From NCBI GenBank assembly GCA_028017165.1, contig CM051531.1, positions 1,676,501 through 1,740,500 on the forward strand: a stretch of 64,000 nucleotides of DNA, read 5' to 3'. The position numbers and the translations under genes were made by a program. Below, in pieces: positions 45,547 through 57,600 of the stretch. The stretch comes from Herpetospermum pedunculosum. Taxonomy: Eukaryota; Streptophyta; Magnoliopsida; Cucurbitales; Cucurbitaceae. The stretch's first letter is position 1. Every line of letters starts with the position of its first letter. Under the pieces are notes generated by a model. It saw only the letters and a list, made by a program, of their open reading frames with translations. It did not search any database and was not told the origin of the DNA.

Positions 45547-45619
45547 GCCGTCTTAGCTCAGCTGGTAGAGCGCATGGCTTTTAACCATGTGGTCGTGGGT
45601 TCGATTCCCACAGACGGCG
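45547..45619 (+). tRNA. tRNA-Lys (anticodon TTT)
   Basis: Complete 73-base intronless tRNA. The acceptor GCCGTCT pairs with AGACGGC, discriminator G. The D arm has TTAGCTCAGCTGGTAGAGC, the anticodon stem is CATGG/CCATG with loop CTTTTAA (anticodon TTT), and the T arm has GTGGGTTCGATTCCCAC. It reads AAA codons. Confidence 0.95.
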
Positions 45620-45777
45620 TGTAGGTATTTTTTCAATATTTAATATGGATAATGTTTTGGCCCATCAGCCACTAAAAATCTATTCCCTCGAGCTTAAGGC
45701 TCAGTGTGAGGATCTTGTTCCCTTGAGTTTGTTTTTTCTTGTTTTGTGAGTCTGGTAGGTGGATTTGTTATCAAATA

Positions 45778-46745
45778 CTATGATTGAAACTTATAACCTA
45801 TGAGGAGAGACATTGATGTTTTCCATTTTCACCTTCTTTATTGAGTTCGACAATGTGGATGAAAATTTAAATATTTGATCTCTCATCAAATACATATCAT
45901 TTAATCGGTTGATCTATACTGTAAAAATTAGCATGTTTTTTCATTTATTTTCTCGAGTTTTAATAAATTTATTTTTTAGTTCAATTATAATATATTCATT
46001 TTATCATCTACCACGTCACTCTGGTGCTTAAGTCAAAATGAGAGTGGTATCAAGCTTTTAAGAAGTTTGCAAACTATAATGAACTTACGTTCATCTTGGT
46101 GTGAGGTGGTATTTACAATAGTTTATGAGTGACTTTCATTTTTTTCTTAGGTTTGACCTAACAGAGATGATTTGGGCTTGTGAGGGAGGGGTCGACCTTC
46201 GCGTGGGTCACCCTCGGCTTGTGGGCTTTTGGTTGACGGGAGCCCTTTTCAAGACCTCCAACTGGGGTATGAACTTTGACATATACTTCTTATGGGGTCA
46301 ACTTCGACCTCAACTTTTTGGGCCGACCCTACTCATCTAAGCCTGATTCTCCTTATGGGTTCCTTGGACTAGTTAGGTCTAAAGCTAACGAGGGAGATGA
46401 ATTTCTCCTTCAGATGTGCCTGAGTTCAATAGAACCAGCTTCTGGTCTTGTCTTTTTCATACACCCATTTTATCCATTACATGTTACATCATAACATTTT
46501 TGCAGTTTACTTTAAATTTTTCCTTCTTTTCCAATTTGGTTCTAATTTTGTAGGTATATATTTACATTTTTTTAAAAAATTATACTAAGATTGAAATTTA
46601 TAACCTATCCGGAGAGACATTAACATTTGCCATTTTTTCCTCTACTTTTTTTTAGTTCGACAACATATGTGTGGATAAAGCTTCAAATTTTTGATCGGTT
46701 GATCAAATACATATGCTTTTAACTTTAACCATGGATCTACGTTGC
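45778..46745 (+). repeat. Pair of diverged direct repeats flanking about 660 bases
   Basis: Segment 45778-45925 (TTGAAACTTATAACCTATGA, GAGAGACATTGATG, GAGTTCGACAA) recurs at 46586-46745 (TTGAAATTTATAACCTATCC, GAGAGACATTAACA, TAGTTCGACAA). The interval has mixed GC and short broken ORFs (46125-46494). It could be the two ends of a decayed element, but no class can be assigned. Confidence 0.45.
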
Positions 46746-46997
46746 AAGTTATTTAATGAAAATTTGAACGTTTGTGGCGTAGATGATAAAATGGATATAT
46801 TATATACAATTCATTTTACAATTGACATGAGAATTAATAAAAGAGTTATATTTTCCTTAAAAGAATATTGTAGTGTTCACAAAGCTAAGGGAAAAATTGG
46901 AACTTTGAGAAAAGAACGAGTCATGAGCAAATTAAATAAAAAAAGAATGGAAAAAAAGGGAAAGTGGGGATTTGTGGTAGAAGGGGAAGTGCGATAG

Positions 46998-47395
46998 GTG
47001 GCAGAAGGTGGGGAAGGCCGGCGAGCGCTTCAACCGCAATTTCATTTCTTTCCCAATTTTCAAAATCAAAATAACCCATTTTTCCTCTTTCTCTCTTCTC
47101 TCTAACCCCATTTTCCTCCGATCTTTCTCTCTTTCTCTCTGCTCGTCTCCTGCAATTTGGGATCTCTTCCCACTCTGCATTCCCCATTTCCCCTTTTCAA
47201 GAATTTAGATCCCACACTCTCTTGATTTGATGGGTTACTCTTGATTTTCTGTTTTTTTCTTTTTCTTTTTTTCTTTTGCTTTTCTCTGCTCGGCCTGATG
47301 AACACTCGTTTCTGAGGAAGGAGGAGCAAAAAGGGAACAATACCCACTTCGAGCAACGCATTGTTGTTTTGAGGTTACAGATCTGGTGCTTCGAG
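46998..47395 (+). promoter_or_regulatory. Promoter/5' UTR region of the ROP gene
   Basis: CT-rich sequence (CTCTTTCTCTCTTCTCTC around 47085-47140), typical of plant leaders, leads to the ATG at 47396. No TATA box is evident. Confidence 0.45.
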
Positions 47396-50066
47396 ATGAG
47401 TGCGTCCAGGTTTATAAAGTGTGTAACGGTTGGTGATGGTGCTGTGGGTAAAACCTGTATGTTGATTTCTTATACGAGCAACACCTTCCCCACGGTGAGC
47501 TTTTTTTTGGGTTTGTTTTGTTTTTCTGTAATTTTTAGCTTCTGGGTGTGTTTTGATTTTCGATATCATCATTCTTCTTGCTTGCTTTCTTGTTGTTGTT
47601 CGATGGTTTTGATGGATCTTGTCGAAGAACCGTGGGAAGGAGGAAATAATGAATGATGGGTTGCTAATTTGATTGGATACTTATGAGGGAATGTTCTTGA
47701 TAGTTCCCCTTTAGTCAAGCTTATTTTGTTGCCTTTTCTAATTATTCATGACATGATTTCAATGGAGCAAAAAGAAGGGAGAAATTCCTGGATTTCTTAT
47801 TTGAAGATTGTTGTTTCGTGTACATTCTTTTTTTGAGGAAGTTTAGAGAGATTGGATCATTGGATGATGATGAAACATTATTTTACTCGAATGATTTCGA
47901 ATGTGAAAATTGTTTGGCCTGTTCTTACCCGTGGTTGGAGCTTGTCGAGATGAATTTGTGCTCGAGATTTGTGCTTTCGGATAATAATGAACTCGTCAAA
48001 GTCAAGCACTAGCAGACAATCTCCATCAATTGGGAATCCTCTGACTATTCTCGAAGAGATCAATTTTTCTTCTTTTGACCTTAACTGTGGATTATAATTT
48101 TTTTCCCATCTCTCTCTCTCTCTCTCTCTTCAAGACTACATGTTAGAATGATTACTTAAACATTTAGATGTTAATATATGTTATCTGGAGGTTCTGAGTT
48201 CTTAATCAATGACTTTCTTTACCTTGGCCTAGTTTGAAGTGTAACATTTTGTCAAAACATTGACCAAGTATACATTGAGATTCAAATTTTTATTAGTGCA
48301 TGGTTGAGAGTTATTTTGAAATTGTTAAAACAAAATCACTTTGTTAGGTTCAAAATTACTTTAAAATATGCATTTAATCATTTAAAATCAATTTTGATGT
48401 TATATAAATCGTGTTTAAAAGTGTAAGATCAAATATTAAAATGATTTGAGTGATTAAATACATGTTTTGGAGTGATTTCAAATATGACGAAGTGATTTTA
48501 ACCCTTTGAATGACACTTCCGATCTCTTGTAAATTGTAACCTCCAACTAGCACTTCCATTTCTAATTTCAGCACATATGTACCTTGTAATTTGCAGGACT
48601 ACGTGCCTACCGTTTTTGACAATTTCAGTGCCAATGTGGTGGTTGATGGAGCCACTGTCAACCTAGGATTATGGGATACTGCTGGTAACCACATAATGAG
48701 AGTTCTAATTTCTCCACCCAATAACCAAGCTCATCATTTTTTTTAATGTATGAAAGGAATTTAAAATTACTCTTTTGAACAGGTCAAGAGGATTACAATA
48801 GATTAAGACCACTGAGCTATCGAGGTGCTGATGTTTTTATTCTTGCTTTCTCTCTCATAAGCAAGGCCAGCTATGAAAATGTTGCCAAGAAGGTAGCCAA
48901 GCTTTAGATGAAGTCAATTATTACCCTAATTCGCTGGATGTGCACTGATTATGCAAAAATTATACCTTTGCTGATGAGCTTTTTTACATTTTCCCACAGT
49001 GGATTCCTGAATTGAGACATTATGCACCTGGTGTTCCAATAGTTCTTGTTGGAACTAAACTTGGTAAGAATTATTTATTCATTTTGAAGTCAGCTTTGTA
49101 TTTGCACATTACTCTGGGGGGTTAAGCAGTTAATCTGGTTCTTTAGTAGTGCGATGATTCAGGAAGTGCAGTGGGTTAATCCTGATCTTCAACACATCAC
49201 TCTTTTATAGCTTTTTCTCCAATTTGTATTTGCACTTGTGTTTGCATCCATCCACAAGTTCTTTGTATCCAAAGAACTTTTTCTCAAGTCACTGAGACTC
49301 ATCTCATGATTGTTTAACTGCCCAGTGTGTTTCAATTTTTTTTTTCTGTTGTTCATGTCTCACGTTTGTTCAAAGTAGCAGTTCATAATATGTAGTTACT
49401 GTTGCATAATCTTCAAGTTTTTTTCTACTTTCCCCTGTTATTCATTATCAACAACAATCAAATGTTGGCAGTTGCCAACATGAGCGTAGTTCTAGTGGTT
49501 AAAACATCGCCGCTTCCTCTAAGAGATTGTAGATTTAGACCTTGTACTAATATTCTAAAGAGGAAAAGGAACTTGAACCAAATCATTACATGAGGATATT
49601 CTCGCAATTCTGAGGATAAGAAAAATTTCACTGTATTTCATTCTCAGATCTTCGGGATGACAAGCAGTTCCTTGAGAACCACCCTAATGCAGTGCCCATT
49701 TCCGATGTTCAGGTAAGTAACTTGATATCTACAATTGTTCCTTAACATCCATAGTGTGTATATACAAAGGCGGTTTTTGGTTGATTTTGCTGTTCTTTAC
49801 TGTAGGGAGAGGAGTTGAGAAAAGTAATCGGAGCCCCAGCATACATCGAGTGTAGTTCAAAAACTCAGCAGGCATGACACCCATCTGTTTTTGTTTTGGC
49901 ACTGCCCTATTTTGCGTATCTGTGCATATTTTATTCAAGGAATCCGTTCGATGGTTTGTTGCAGAATGTGAAAGGAGTGTTCGATGCAGCCATTAAAGTG
50001 GTGCTCCAGCCGCCCAAGACTAAGAAGAAGAAGAAGAAGTCAAATAGTGTCTGTTCTATCTTATGA
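47396..50066 (+). CDS. ROP: ROP/RAC small GTPase, type I
   Basis: Rho-family molecular switch of plants controlling polar growth, cytoskeleton and defence signalling at the plasma membrane. Seven exons: 47396-47494, 48597-48684, 48783-48892, 49000-49063, 49648-49712, 49806-49871, 49965-50066. The product is 197 residues, the standard length. It has the P-loop GDGAVGKT (13-20), an effector region ([14 protein letters not shown]), DTAGQ, the Rho-type insert, TKLDLRDD and CSSKTQQNV. The polybasic tail [12 protein letters not shown] is followed by CSIL, a geranylgeranylation box that defines type I. The sixth intron starts with GC instead of GT (49872-49873) and ends in AG. Intron 1 (1.1 kb) carries a MITE. 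The gene converges with the Lys-rich protein gene. Which ROP number it is cannot be settled here. Confidence 0.97.
48274..48520. mobile_element. MITE copy in ROP intron 1
   Basis: It follows the same order as the element at 59228-59461: TTATTTTGAAATTGTTAAAA, ATGCATTTAATCATTTAAAA, TCAATTTTGATGTTATATAA, CGTGTTTAAAAGTG and GTTTTGGAGTGATTTCAAAT. The ends are decayed. Confidence 0.7.
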
Positions 50067-51085
50067 TCGAGGAAGGAATATGCTTTTGCTCCTCGTGCCA
50101 AAAGAAGAACGACTTCATATGTACTCGCCTTTTTCTCAGCATACCTTTAATCCATGTCATCCCAAGGAAGCGGCGAATGTTGGATCGTTTCGTATACGAC
50201 CCCAGGCTGACATTCCAAGATGCAAATAGGACAGTGATGTTTGTTTCTTATTTTACAATCTGTTTGTTAGTGATGACCAACATTGCTAACCCTAATTTGT
50301 CTGTTTGAATTGTTCGTGTATTAATGAGATACCTAAAAGAACTGCTTCCCTGGGCATGAACATGGTTAGTACTCGTAACATATATTGTCTAATTCCATTC
50401 ACATGACGATGACTATATCTCTTGACTCCACTATATACTAATTGCTTGAACAGCCCCCACCAAATATTGGATCCCATCTTTAACCAAAATCTTTAAACTA
50501 ATTACTACTTCCTATATCATTCATAACTTGGATTAACTTAGTTCATACACATCAATCATAAACTGAATTTATCAACTTTATAAATGAGTTTAAATTTATG
50601 AAATGAAACCCATATTCATTGGCTGACATCGAGTAATGGAGAAATATGGCTCATCCTGCTTGTTTTTATGCCAAAATCCTAGTCAAAACCATTTCAATAA
50701 GACCATTTCAACAAGAGCAAATCGCCAATGTTCTCAAAATCTAACGAACAAGTTCAAATGAACAGTAATTTGCAGCACAAATCAAAATGTTAGCAAATTG
50801 ATCAACTGTTGTTATATTAGTGTCTGAGAAAAAATCTTTAAGGCAAAAGCGACTGTAATTTGTCATGAACTGTTGATCAGATCAACTGTTGTTTTATATT
50901 AATCTCAAGAGCACGGATCTTGTTCATATATCAAAATTATCTTAGGCCGAGAAGTGACACAACAAGAGGGGGAACAAAATTGAATGTCAATTATATTGAT
51001 TCTAAAACAATTATAACGCCAAGGAAAAAAGTTTTTCCTACTGGCGTACTGTACACATTACACTCTGCAAGTAAAGAATTCAAAA
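50067..51085. other. Intergenic region between convergent genes
   Basis: It holds the 3' UTR of the ROP gene (a poly(A)-signal-like ATTAATGAGA is at about 50320) and the 3' UTR of the minus-strand neighbour. A duplicated AGATCAACTGTTGTT-like phrase is at about 50799 and 50879. No gene is recognised. Confidence 0.45.
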
Positions 51086-53308
51086 TCAAAATGGGATCGT
51101 ATAGGGCAATGAATAAACATCCGCATCGGCCAGATACTGTCCTCTTGGCCACGTACTGGAACTTCTACAGCTGGGAGCAGGACTACAAGGTTTATTAGTA
51201 GTTCGTACATCTTGCTTTCTTGTTCCAGAGAGCCATTCTTCATCGCCCGTTTGTTGCTCGAACTGAAGCAGAGGCGGTACCCACTTGTCGAACAAGGCCT
51301 CATAAGAAACTACAGAAGAACTTCTGGTGCGTGGAGGCCGTGCACACTTGTCGAACAAGGTCTCATGAGCAGATTCAGCAGGAATTCTGGTCTGAGGAGG
51401 TAATGACAAACCATTACCTTGAGAACTAATGTTCTTGACAACTTGCGAAGAAGGGTCTTTGATCTTATGTTTAGAAAAGGTCTCATGAGCAGATTCAGCA
51501 GGAATTCTGGTCTGAGGAGGTAATGACAAACCATTACCTTGAGAACTAATGTTCTTGACAACTTGCGAAGAAGGGTCTTTGATCTTATGTTTAGAAAAGG
51601 TCTCATGAGCAGATTCAGCAGGAATTCTGGTCTGAGGTAATGACACACCATTACCTTGAGAACTAATGTTCTTGACAACATGCGAAGAAGGGTCTTTGAT
51701 CTTAAGTTTAGAAGAAGTGGGATCCTTGACAGCAACAGTTTTGACAGCATTGGTTAAGCAAGTTTTGGGATCCTTAACAGCAATAGCTTTGTCAGCATTG
51801 GTGAAGCAAGTTTTTAGCTGAATGGGTCCGCGGCTATTCTCATCTCTCTTTTGATCAAGAACATGTTCACGCCCAGATGTAGAACACATCCGTTCACGGC
51901 TAGCCAATGGATCATCTTGCTGGCTTAATGAAGAAGACAATTTAATCCGAATGATTTTTCCTGTTTGTGATCAATAAAATGTTAGCATTTGTTCTAATGG
52001 CAAAGAGACTTAATTCATAAAAGAGCCAATTATCCATGAAGAGAACCCACCAGGCTTACAACCTTCGTTAGGCTGCAATGCTGCATCCCTTTTCCTCTTG
52101 TGGTTGATCTGAGTTCCATCAGACAAGTAGCCAGGGCTCTGAGGCCATACTGGTTGACCATGCTCTTCAGTGAGACCACTCTTTTCTAATTGTTCCGCTT
52201 CAACTTTGGTTCCCTTTAAAAGGTCATTGGCTTCTTTAAGGCCTTTCTTACGTTTGTGATCACAGCTACGAGAAGATTTTTCTTTATGTTCTTTGCTTTT
52301 GTGTTTCTTGTCCTTACTCTTCTCTTTCTTGTGCTTACTTTCTTCTTTCTTTCTGTCTGTCTTGGACTCTCGTCTTTTGGATTGGAGCTATATCGCACCA
52401 GAATAACCATTTAAAAAGAGCAGACGACGCAAGCACCAAACAGATCAAGCCATACCCCTTAACTAATAAAATACAAACCTTATAAAGAGTTTAGCAGAGT
52501 TTTCATCTGGACTCAAATAATCATACATTCTAAGTAGCAAACCCTACATTCACATGATGTATTCATATGCCCCAAGGATAACAGGGGGAAATAAGTTTTG
52601 CAAAAAATTGACATATATTTATTAAAATACTAGAAACCCTAAATCTCTTCCATTTAAAACTTGTAGAAAACAATCCAATCGAACAAAAGGAACTGGGTTT
52701 AAAAAACATTTAGAAAACCATGACGTTTTCATGATGAGTAAACAATCTATTAAAATATTATACTCTTCAAATGTTTACTAAAGGTGTTTTGATTTTAAAG
52801 GCGGAACACATCCATACAAGATCCAAGAACGAGGTAAGTGTATGACATGCAACTTACAGAAGAACCCGAATCCACTATCCATACACTCGAACTCTTAACG
52901 ATCTGTTCATCCTTAAGGCGAAATTACACAGAAGAACAAACCAAAACTATAAACTACACTCTCCCCCAATAATCCAAAATCAAGATTTTTTTTTGAAGTG
53001 CCAAAATCAAGATTACCTATTCATTAGGGTACAAAACGTTTAACTCTCGGCAACCAATCGAAACAAGAAAACCCAAATCGATTTCCTGATTACAAATATT
53101 AACACCCCGCATCCAAAAAGTTACAAATTCCAAGAAGATCTCGCAATGAATTGGAATCAGAACACAATTGAATCCAGCATACATTTATGAAAACGAACCA
53201 ACCAACCAAATAGCTCAAACAAACCTTAATCGATTCGATCAAGGCCGCCTCGGTCCTAGCCACCTTCCTCGCGTAACCAGGAGGTGGGTAAGGAAAGCAA
53301 CGAGACAT
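51086..53308 (-). CDS. Conserved plant Lys-rich protein of unknown function with 40-residue repeats
   Basis: Three coding exons: 53308-53225, 52387-52051, 51960-51086, phases closing to 431 residues. The start MSRCFPYPPPGYARK and the end WPRGQYLADADVYSLPYTIPF resemble conserved ends of a plant family that databases often name 'myb-like protein X' or uncharacterised. I know no function. Exon 2 is highly charged (KKEESKHKKEKSKDKKHKSK), likely disordered and nuclear, with a conserved WPQSPGYLSDGTQ block. Exon 3 contains a 120-base (40-residue) unit, IKDPSSQVVKNISSQGNG to ESAHETFSKHK, twice identically (51478-51597 and 51358-51477) and once diverged (51598-51714). A TATAAATA box lies 225 bases upstream. 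It is divergent from the PGES2-like gene. Confidence 0.85.
51358..51714 (-). repeat. 120-bp in-frame tandem coding repeat
   Basis: Units 51358-51477 and 51478-51597 are identical as far as I can read. Unit 51598-51714 is 117 bases with a few differences, lacking one Pro codon. The reading frame is preserved. Confidence 0.93.
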
Positions 53309-53532
53309 CTTGTGGTCTATTTATGGGAAGGATTCGGCGAAGAAGAAGAAGAAGATTTGAAAGAAAAGAAGAGTAAGGATTTGAGAAAAAAAAACAGAAA
53401 GGAAGAAGAAGACGATTGCGATGAAGAAACCCTAGCGGAGAAAGAAGAAGATTTCTTTCGATGAGGCGGCAAATTGAAAATTGGAAAACCTAAATTTGCC
53501 TCTTACGCGGCTCTGAGATGGGGGAAGGGCTC

Positions 53533-53540
53533 TATTTATA
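53533..53540 (-). promoter_or_regulatory. TATA box of the Lys-rich protein gene
   Basis: TATAAATA on the minus strand, 225 bases upstream of the ATG. A 5' UTR of about 200 nt would contain the purine-rich stretch at 53330-53460. Confidence 0.65.
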
Positions 53541-54115
53541 GGCCCGATCCACCGACTTTAAACTTTCAATACCTATTTTACCCTTTTTAGTTTTTATTAT
53601 GTTTTAATAATATTAGAATTTTATATTCGTATCTAAGGACGAAATAATTTAAATGAAATTTTATTTTCCTTTTTAAGATTTCTCCTAGTTAGGATTTCAC
53701 CAAGTTTTCAGATTTTAAATCCTCCTTATTTTTTTTTTCAAACTTTAAATTCTCCTTATTAGACTCATGCTTTAATTTTTTTTAATTATTTGACAATTTT
53801 TTATTTTATGAGTAATAAATCTAAAATTATATTTGATACATGATTTTGGATAATATTTTTATTTTCTTTTCAAAATTTAAATAGTCGGAGGTTGTGTATG
53901 AATTTTTTTTGACATCATGTTGGGTTGGGAGATTGAACCTAAGACCTCATGGTCACTAGACGATACATCATGCGAGCTATGCTCTTGTGTATGAACTAAT
54001 GACCAAGATGACAGATATTTAATCTTCAATCCTCTACCCTCTAAAAAAAAATAAAAAAAAGTCAGAAGTGGAAATCTCGTACTCTCAAATTTATTGAACC
54101 TCCAATAAATATATG
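53541..54115. other. AT-rich spacer between divergent genes
   Basis: A minus-strand SINE-like remnant lies at about 53905-53990 (GAGCATAGCTCGCATGATG, GGTTCAATCTCCC). Otherwise nothing is recognised. Confidence 0.45.
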
Positions 54116-54215
54116 CCAAACTAGCTCAATTGACATTAGGTGGTGTCCGTGACTAAGAGGTCATGAGTTCAATCCTCACATTAATTAAAATACCGTTGCA
54201 AAAATAAAATAAAAT
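54116..54215 (+). mobile_element. Group A SINE with 12-bp target duplication
   Basis: AATAAATATATG flanks the element exactly (54104-54115, 54216-54227). The body is CCAAACTAGCTCAATTGACA, TGAGTTCAATCCTCAC, the TTAATTAAAATACCGTTGC spacer and an A-rich tail. Confidence 0.88.
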
Positions 54216-54227
54216 AATAAATATATG

Positions 54228-54623
54228 TTAATTAACCCTAGAACTACGCTCACTACCCTCAAATTTATTCTATTTTTTTTTTTTTTTAAATATTTATATT
54301 TACACCAACTCATGAGGCGAATTAGGAGTAAATTGATTATTTTTATTTATTTTATATTTTAAGAAAAAGAAGAGAAATTGAAAAATTGGAACTTTTTAAA
54401 AGGGCTTTTTGGGAAATACGATAGCATGAAGCGCGTTGTTTGACGCGTTCCCATACGCAAAGAAGGAAAGTTCCGAAGAGGAATAATCTACTGCTTCGCG
54501 TACCACCGTAATACTGTGTAACCGTCTTTACATCGACGGCTGGGATCATCCCAATTCTCCTTCCCGAAACCCTTGCAAAAACCTTGCAAAATCAAATCAA
54601 TTTCCAGTGAAATCTCGGTCGCC
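54228..54623 (+). promoter_or_regulatory. Promoter and 5' UTR region of the PGES2-like gene
   Basis: AT-rich to about 54360, then more GC-rich. No clear TATA box or named element was found. An in-frame TTG at 54573 is not taken as a start. Confidence 0.4.
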
Positions 54624-57600
54624 ATGAGAAGGATTAATGGAGTTCATGTACTCAGCCGAATCGTAAATGGTGATGCCACCGCCGCCGCCACTTATCGGCG
54701 GCTCCTCCGTCAATCGGCGGTGCACAGAACGTCCACAGGATCCGATATTCGGTGTTTCTCGCAACGAGCGAATCCATTTGGCTTGCATTCTCCTTCTTTT
54801 GTTCGGAATGTTGCTGGAAATGGTCGATGCTTCTCTGTGGCTTCTTCATCTCTGGCTCAAGATGTGGTTAATGATCTACCGCGTTCGTCGTTCATACCAA
54901 AGGATGTGGTTCTCTATCAGTACGAGGCTTGCCCGTTCTGCAACAAAGTTAAAGGTACATTAACCTAATCTCCTAGAGGATTTTTCAGAATATGAAATTC
55001 TTGTCAACCTGATTTTGATTAGGAAAACGAATAAGGTGGATTAGAAATGAATTGGGTTTAGGAATTATGAAGATGCTAAATAGGTTTTGCATGTGGATGA
55101 TGGGAATGGACAATAGATCATACATTACTAGGGGTGTACATTGGTCGGTCGGGTCGGTTTTAGCACAAAACCGATGCCAAAAACTGATCAGTCGATTTCG
55201 GTCAGTCGGGAACTTAGTACCTTCTTAGCTTTGTACAAACCGACCTACCATCCACGATCGGTTTTGGTCGGTTTTTGGTGGATGCCGGAGGTTGAGCGTG
55301 CAGGCGACGCGCATGGCTGAAACGACCGACAGATCGAGGTTGAACATTACCTTTGAATGAAGCGAAACTATGAGCTAAAGCTAGAATTCTTGTTGTGAAG
55401 TTTTTTTTTAGAAGAGAAACAATTTCATTGATGAATGGAATTGGCATGTGAAAACTCCAAACACCTTGGATTCTTGTAGTGAAGTTGCAATTTTATGCCA
55501 TCTCTTCCTTTCTTAGTCTTTAAACTTTCTGTTAAATTTATTTTTCCCTCAGCATTCTTGGACTATTACAACGTTCCTTATAAAGTAGTGGAGGTGAATC
55601 CCATCTTCAAAAAGGAGATTAAGTGGTCTGAATACAAGAAGGTGCCAATTCTGGTGGTTGATGGTGTACAAATGGTAGATTCTACAGGTTCATTCCGATC
55701 CGAAATTACTTGGAAAACTGGAGAATATAATTTTGTTGTCATATTGAAATGTTTTCAATTAGAGTAGTTGTAGATAATCGGTCTGTTTTGCTTGTACAGA
55801 TATAATTGATAAGTTGCACCAAAGAATTCATCCTGAGAACTCCACCTCGAACTCAGAAGAAGAGAAGAAGTGGCTTGGGTATACCTTTTTTACATCTCAA
55901 GCCTCTGTACTTTTTTACAAGCAGCTTTTCTATGGACCCAATTGAGATTTTAGGAAAAAACAAAGTCTTTACTGCTAAAGAATTTGACTGACTAATTAGT
56001 CTTTCAACATTTTTGTGTACCATATGTAGCTGATTGATAACGATGTGCATATCTTGTGTATAGGTGGGTGGATAATCACCTGGTGCATGTTTTATCACCA
56101 AACATATACAGAAATTACAAAGAGGCTCTCGAGTCTTTCAACTATATAACCACACATGGTATGATGGTAGATAAATTTATGAACTATTTTAGCTTACTTT
56201 GTTGCATAGTTTTATCATATTTTACCATGTTCTTTTTTATTGTTTCCCCCCCTAATTCTTTGTAATCTTGTCTTATCACATTGAATTATATATGATCTAG
56301 AGACTGGAGAGTTGGTTTTTTTTTTTTTTTTTTTGATAAGAAACGGTAACCTTTCATTGATTAAATGTAAAGTGTTACAAAAGAGAGATCAAACTGTGCA
56401 AAACGACAAAAGAGCTCTTTTGATGAATAGAAGAGGAACAAGCTCAAACAGGAGCCCAATAAACAAACAAATCAAATAGGGAGGGAGTCTCCGGTAGAGT
56501 CGGAAGCGACCAATGAGGGTCGACCAAAAAGGCAGAAAAACTGTAAAAACTTGACAAAACCACGATCAAGAGGACCTTTACGGGCCTGAGTTATGAAGAA
56601 ATCAATCAATTGGGGTGTTTCGACCCTTCAGATAAATAACTTCGACGGGTTCTGATTTTACCATAATTGACACCCGAATTGAGATTCAATAATTCCTTCT
56701 CCCAGTTACGTTGCTTCTTGTTGTTTGTCATCTTCTTCTGTTTTCCTTGAGTAGGTAAAGACATTATACACATACCTCTTTTAATCAGCCAAGGTAACAC
56801 AATTGCAAGGTAGTGTGTAATGTCCTCTTCTGTAGGAGTTTCTTCAAATTCTTTTGTAATGACCTTTTGTGCAGTGTGCTTGATGCCAAAATCAGGGGAT
56901 TGGTGGACTAATGATGAATGAGGGGGATCCATGGAAATCGGGGTTATCGCTAAAGGGTGCTCATCTTCGATTGATTCATAGGATTCATCAAAAAGATTAG
57001 TTATAGCTGTGGGGGAGAAAATAGAAATCTCTTTGGAAGCATTTGTAAAAGAGGGTGAGTCCTCATTTGATTGGGAGCAAGGAGATGAAAGGAGATCATC
57101 GGAATCATTTAAGAACTTACCTGAATTGGTAGAATGGATGGTTCCAACAACCAAGGATGATTTCCTATTATTGATGATGATAGGTTTGAGCAAAGGGGGG
57201 ATTTTTGTGAATAAAATCGGTGGAGGAGAGGGCTGTAAGGAGGGAGAATTTTGAAGAGCAGAATGGTAAGGGGTAGGGTTTTTGGTGATAGATTGAAACT
57301 TGGTATGGGGAAGATTATTTGTGGGATTTTTGGCTAACGTGGGGTTGGTAAGGGGAACTGTTTTTGCTACAGTGGAGTTGGTCAGGGGTACTGTTTTTGC
57401 TACAGTGGGGTTGGTATTGGGAAGGACCCACTGCCCATGTGCCTCTTCCTCCAAAATATGAAAAAAAGGAGGGATTTTCTGTGGGGAAGACTTAAATAAA
57501 AATGGGTCCAAGTCTAGGGCAAGGGGAGTATGATGGCTGATATGGGTTATGACTAAAGATGGGGATGGCAGTGGCGTATGGGATTGGTTAAAAGGGGATG

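Noticed and set aside
49475..49560. tRNA-like stretch in ROP intron 4 (GTAGTTCTAGTGGTTA, later GATTTAGACC)
   Set aside because: The B box is poor and no cloverleaf forms; at most a decayed SINE.
54573..54623. Upstream extension of the PGES2-like protein
   Set aside because: It depends on a TTG start; the ATG at 54624 begins a typical Arg-rich transit peptide.
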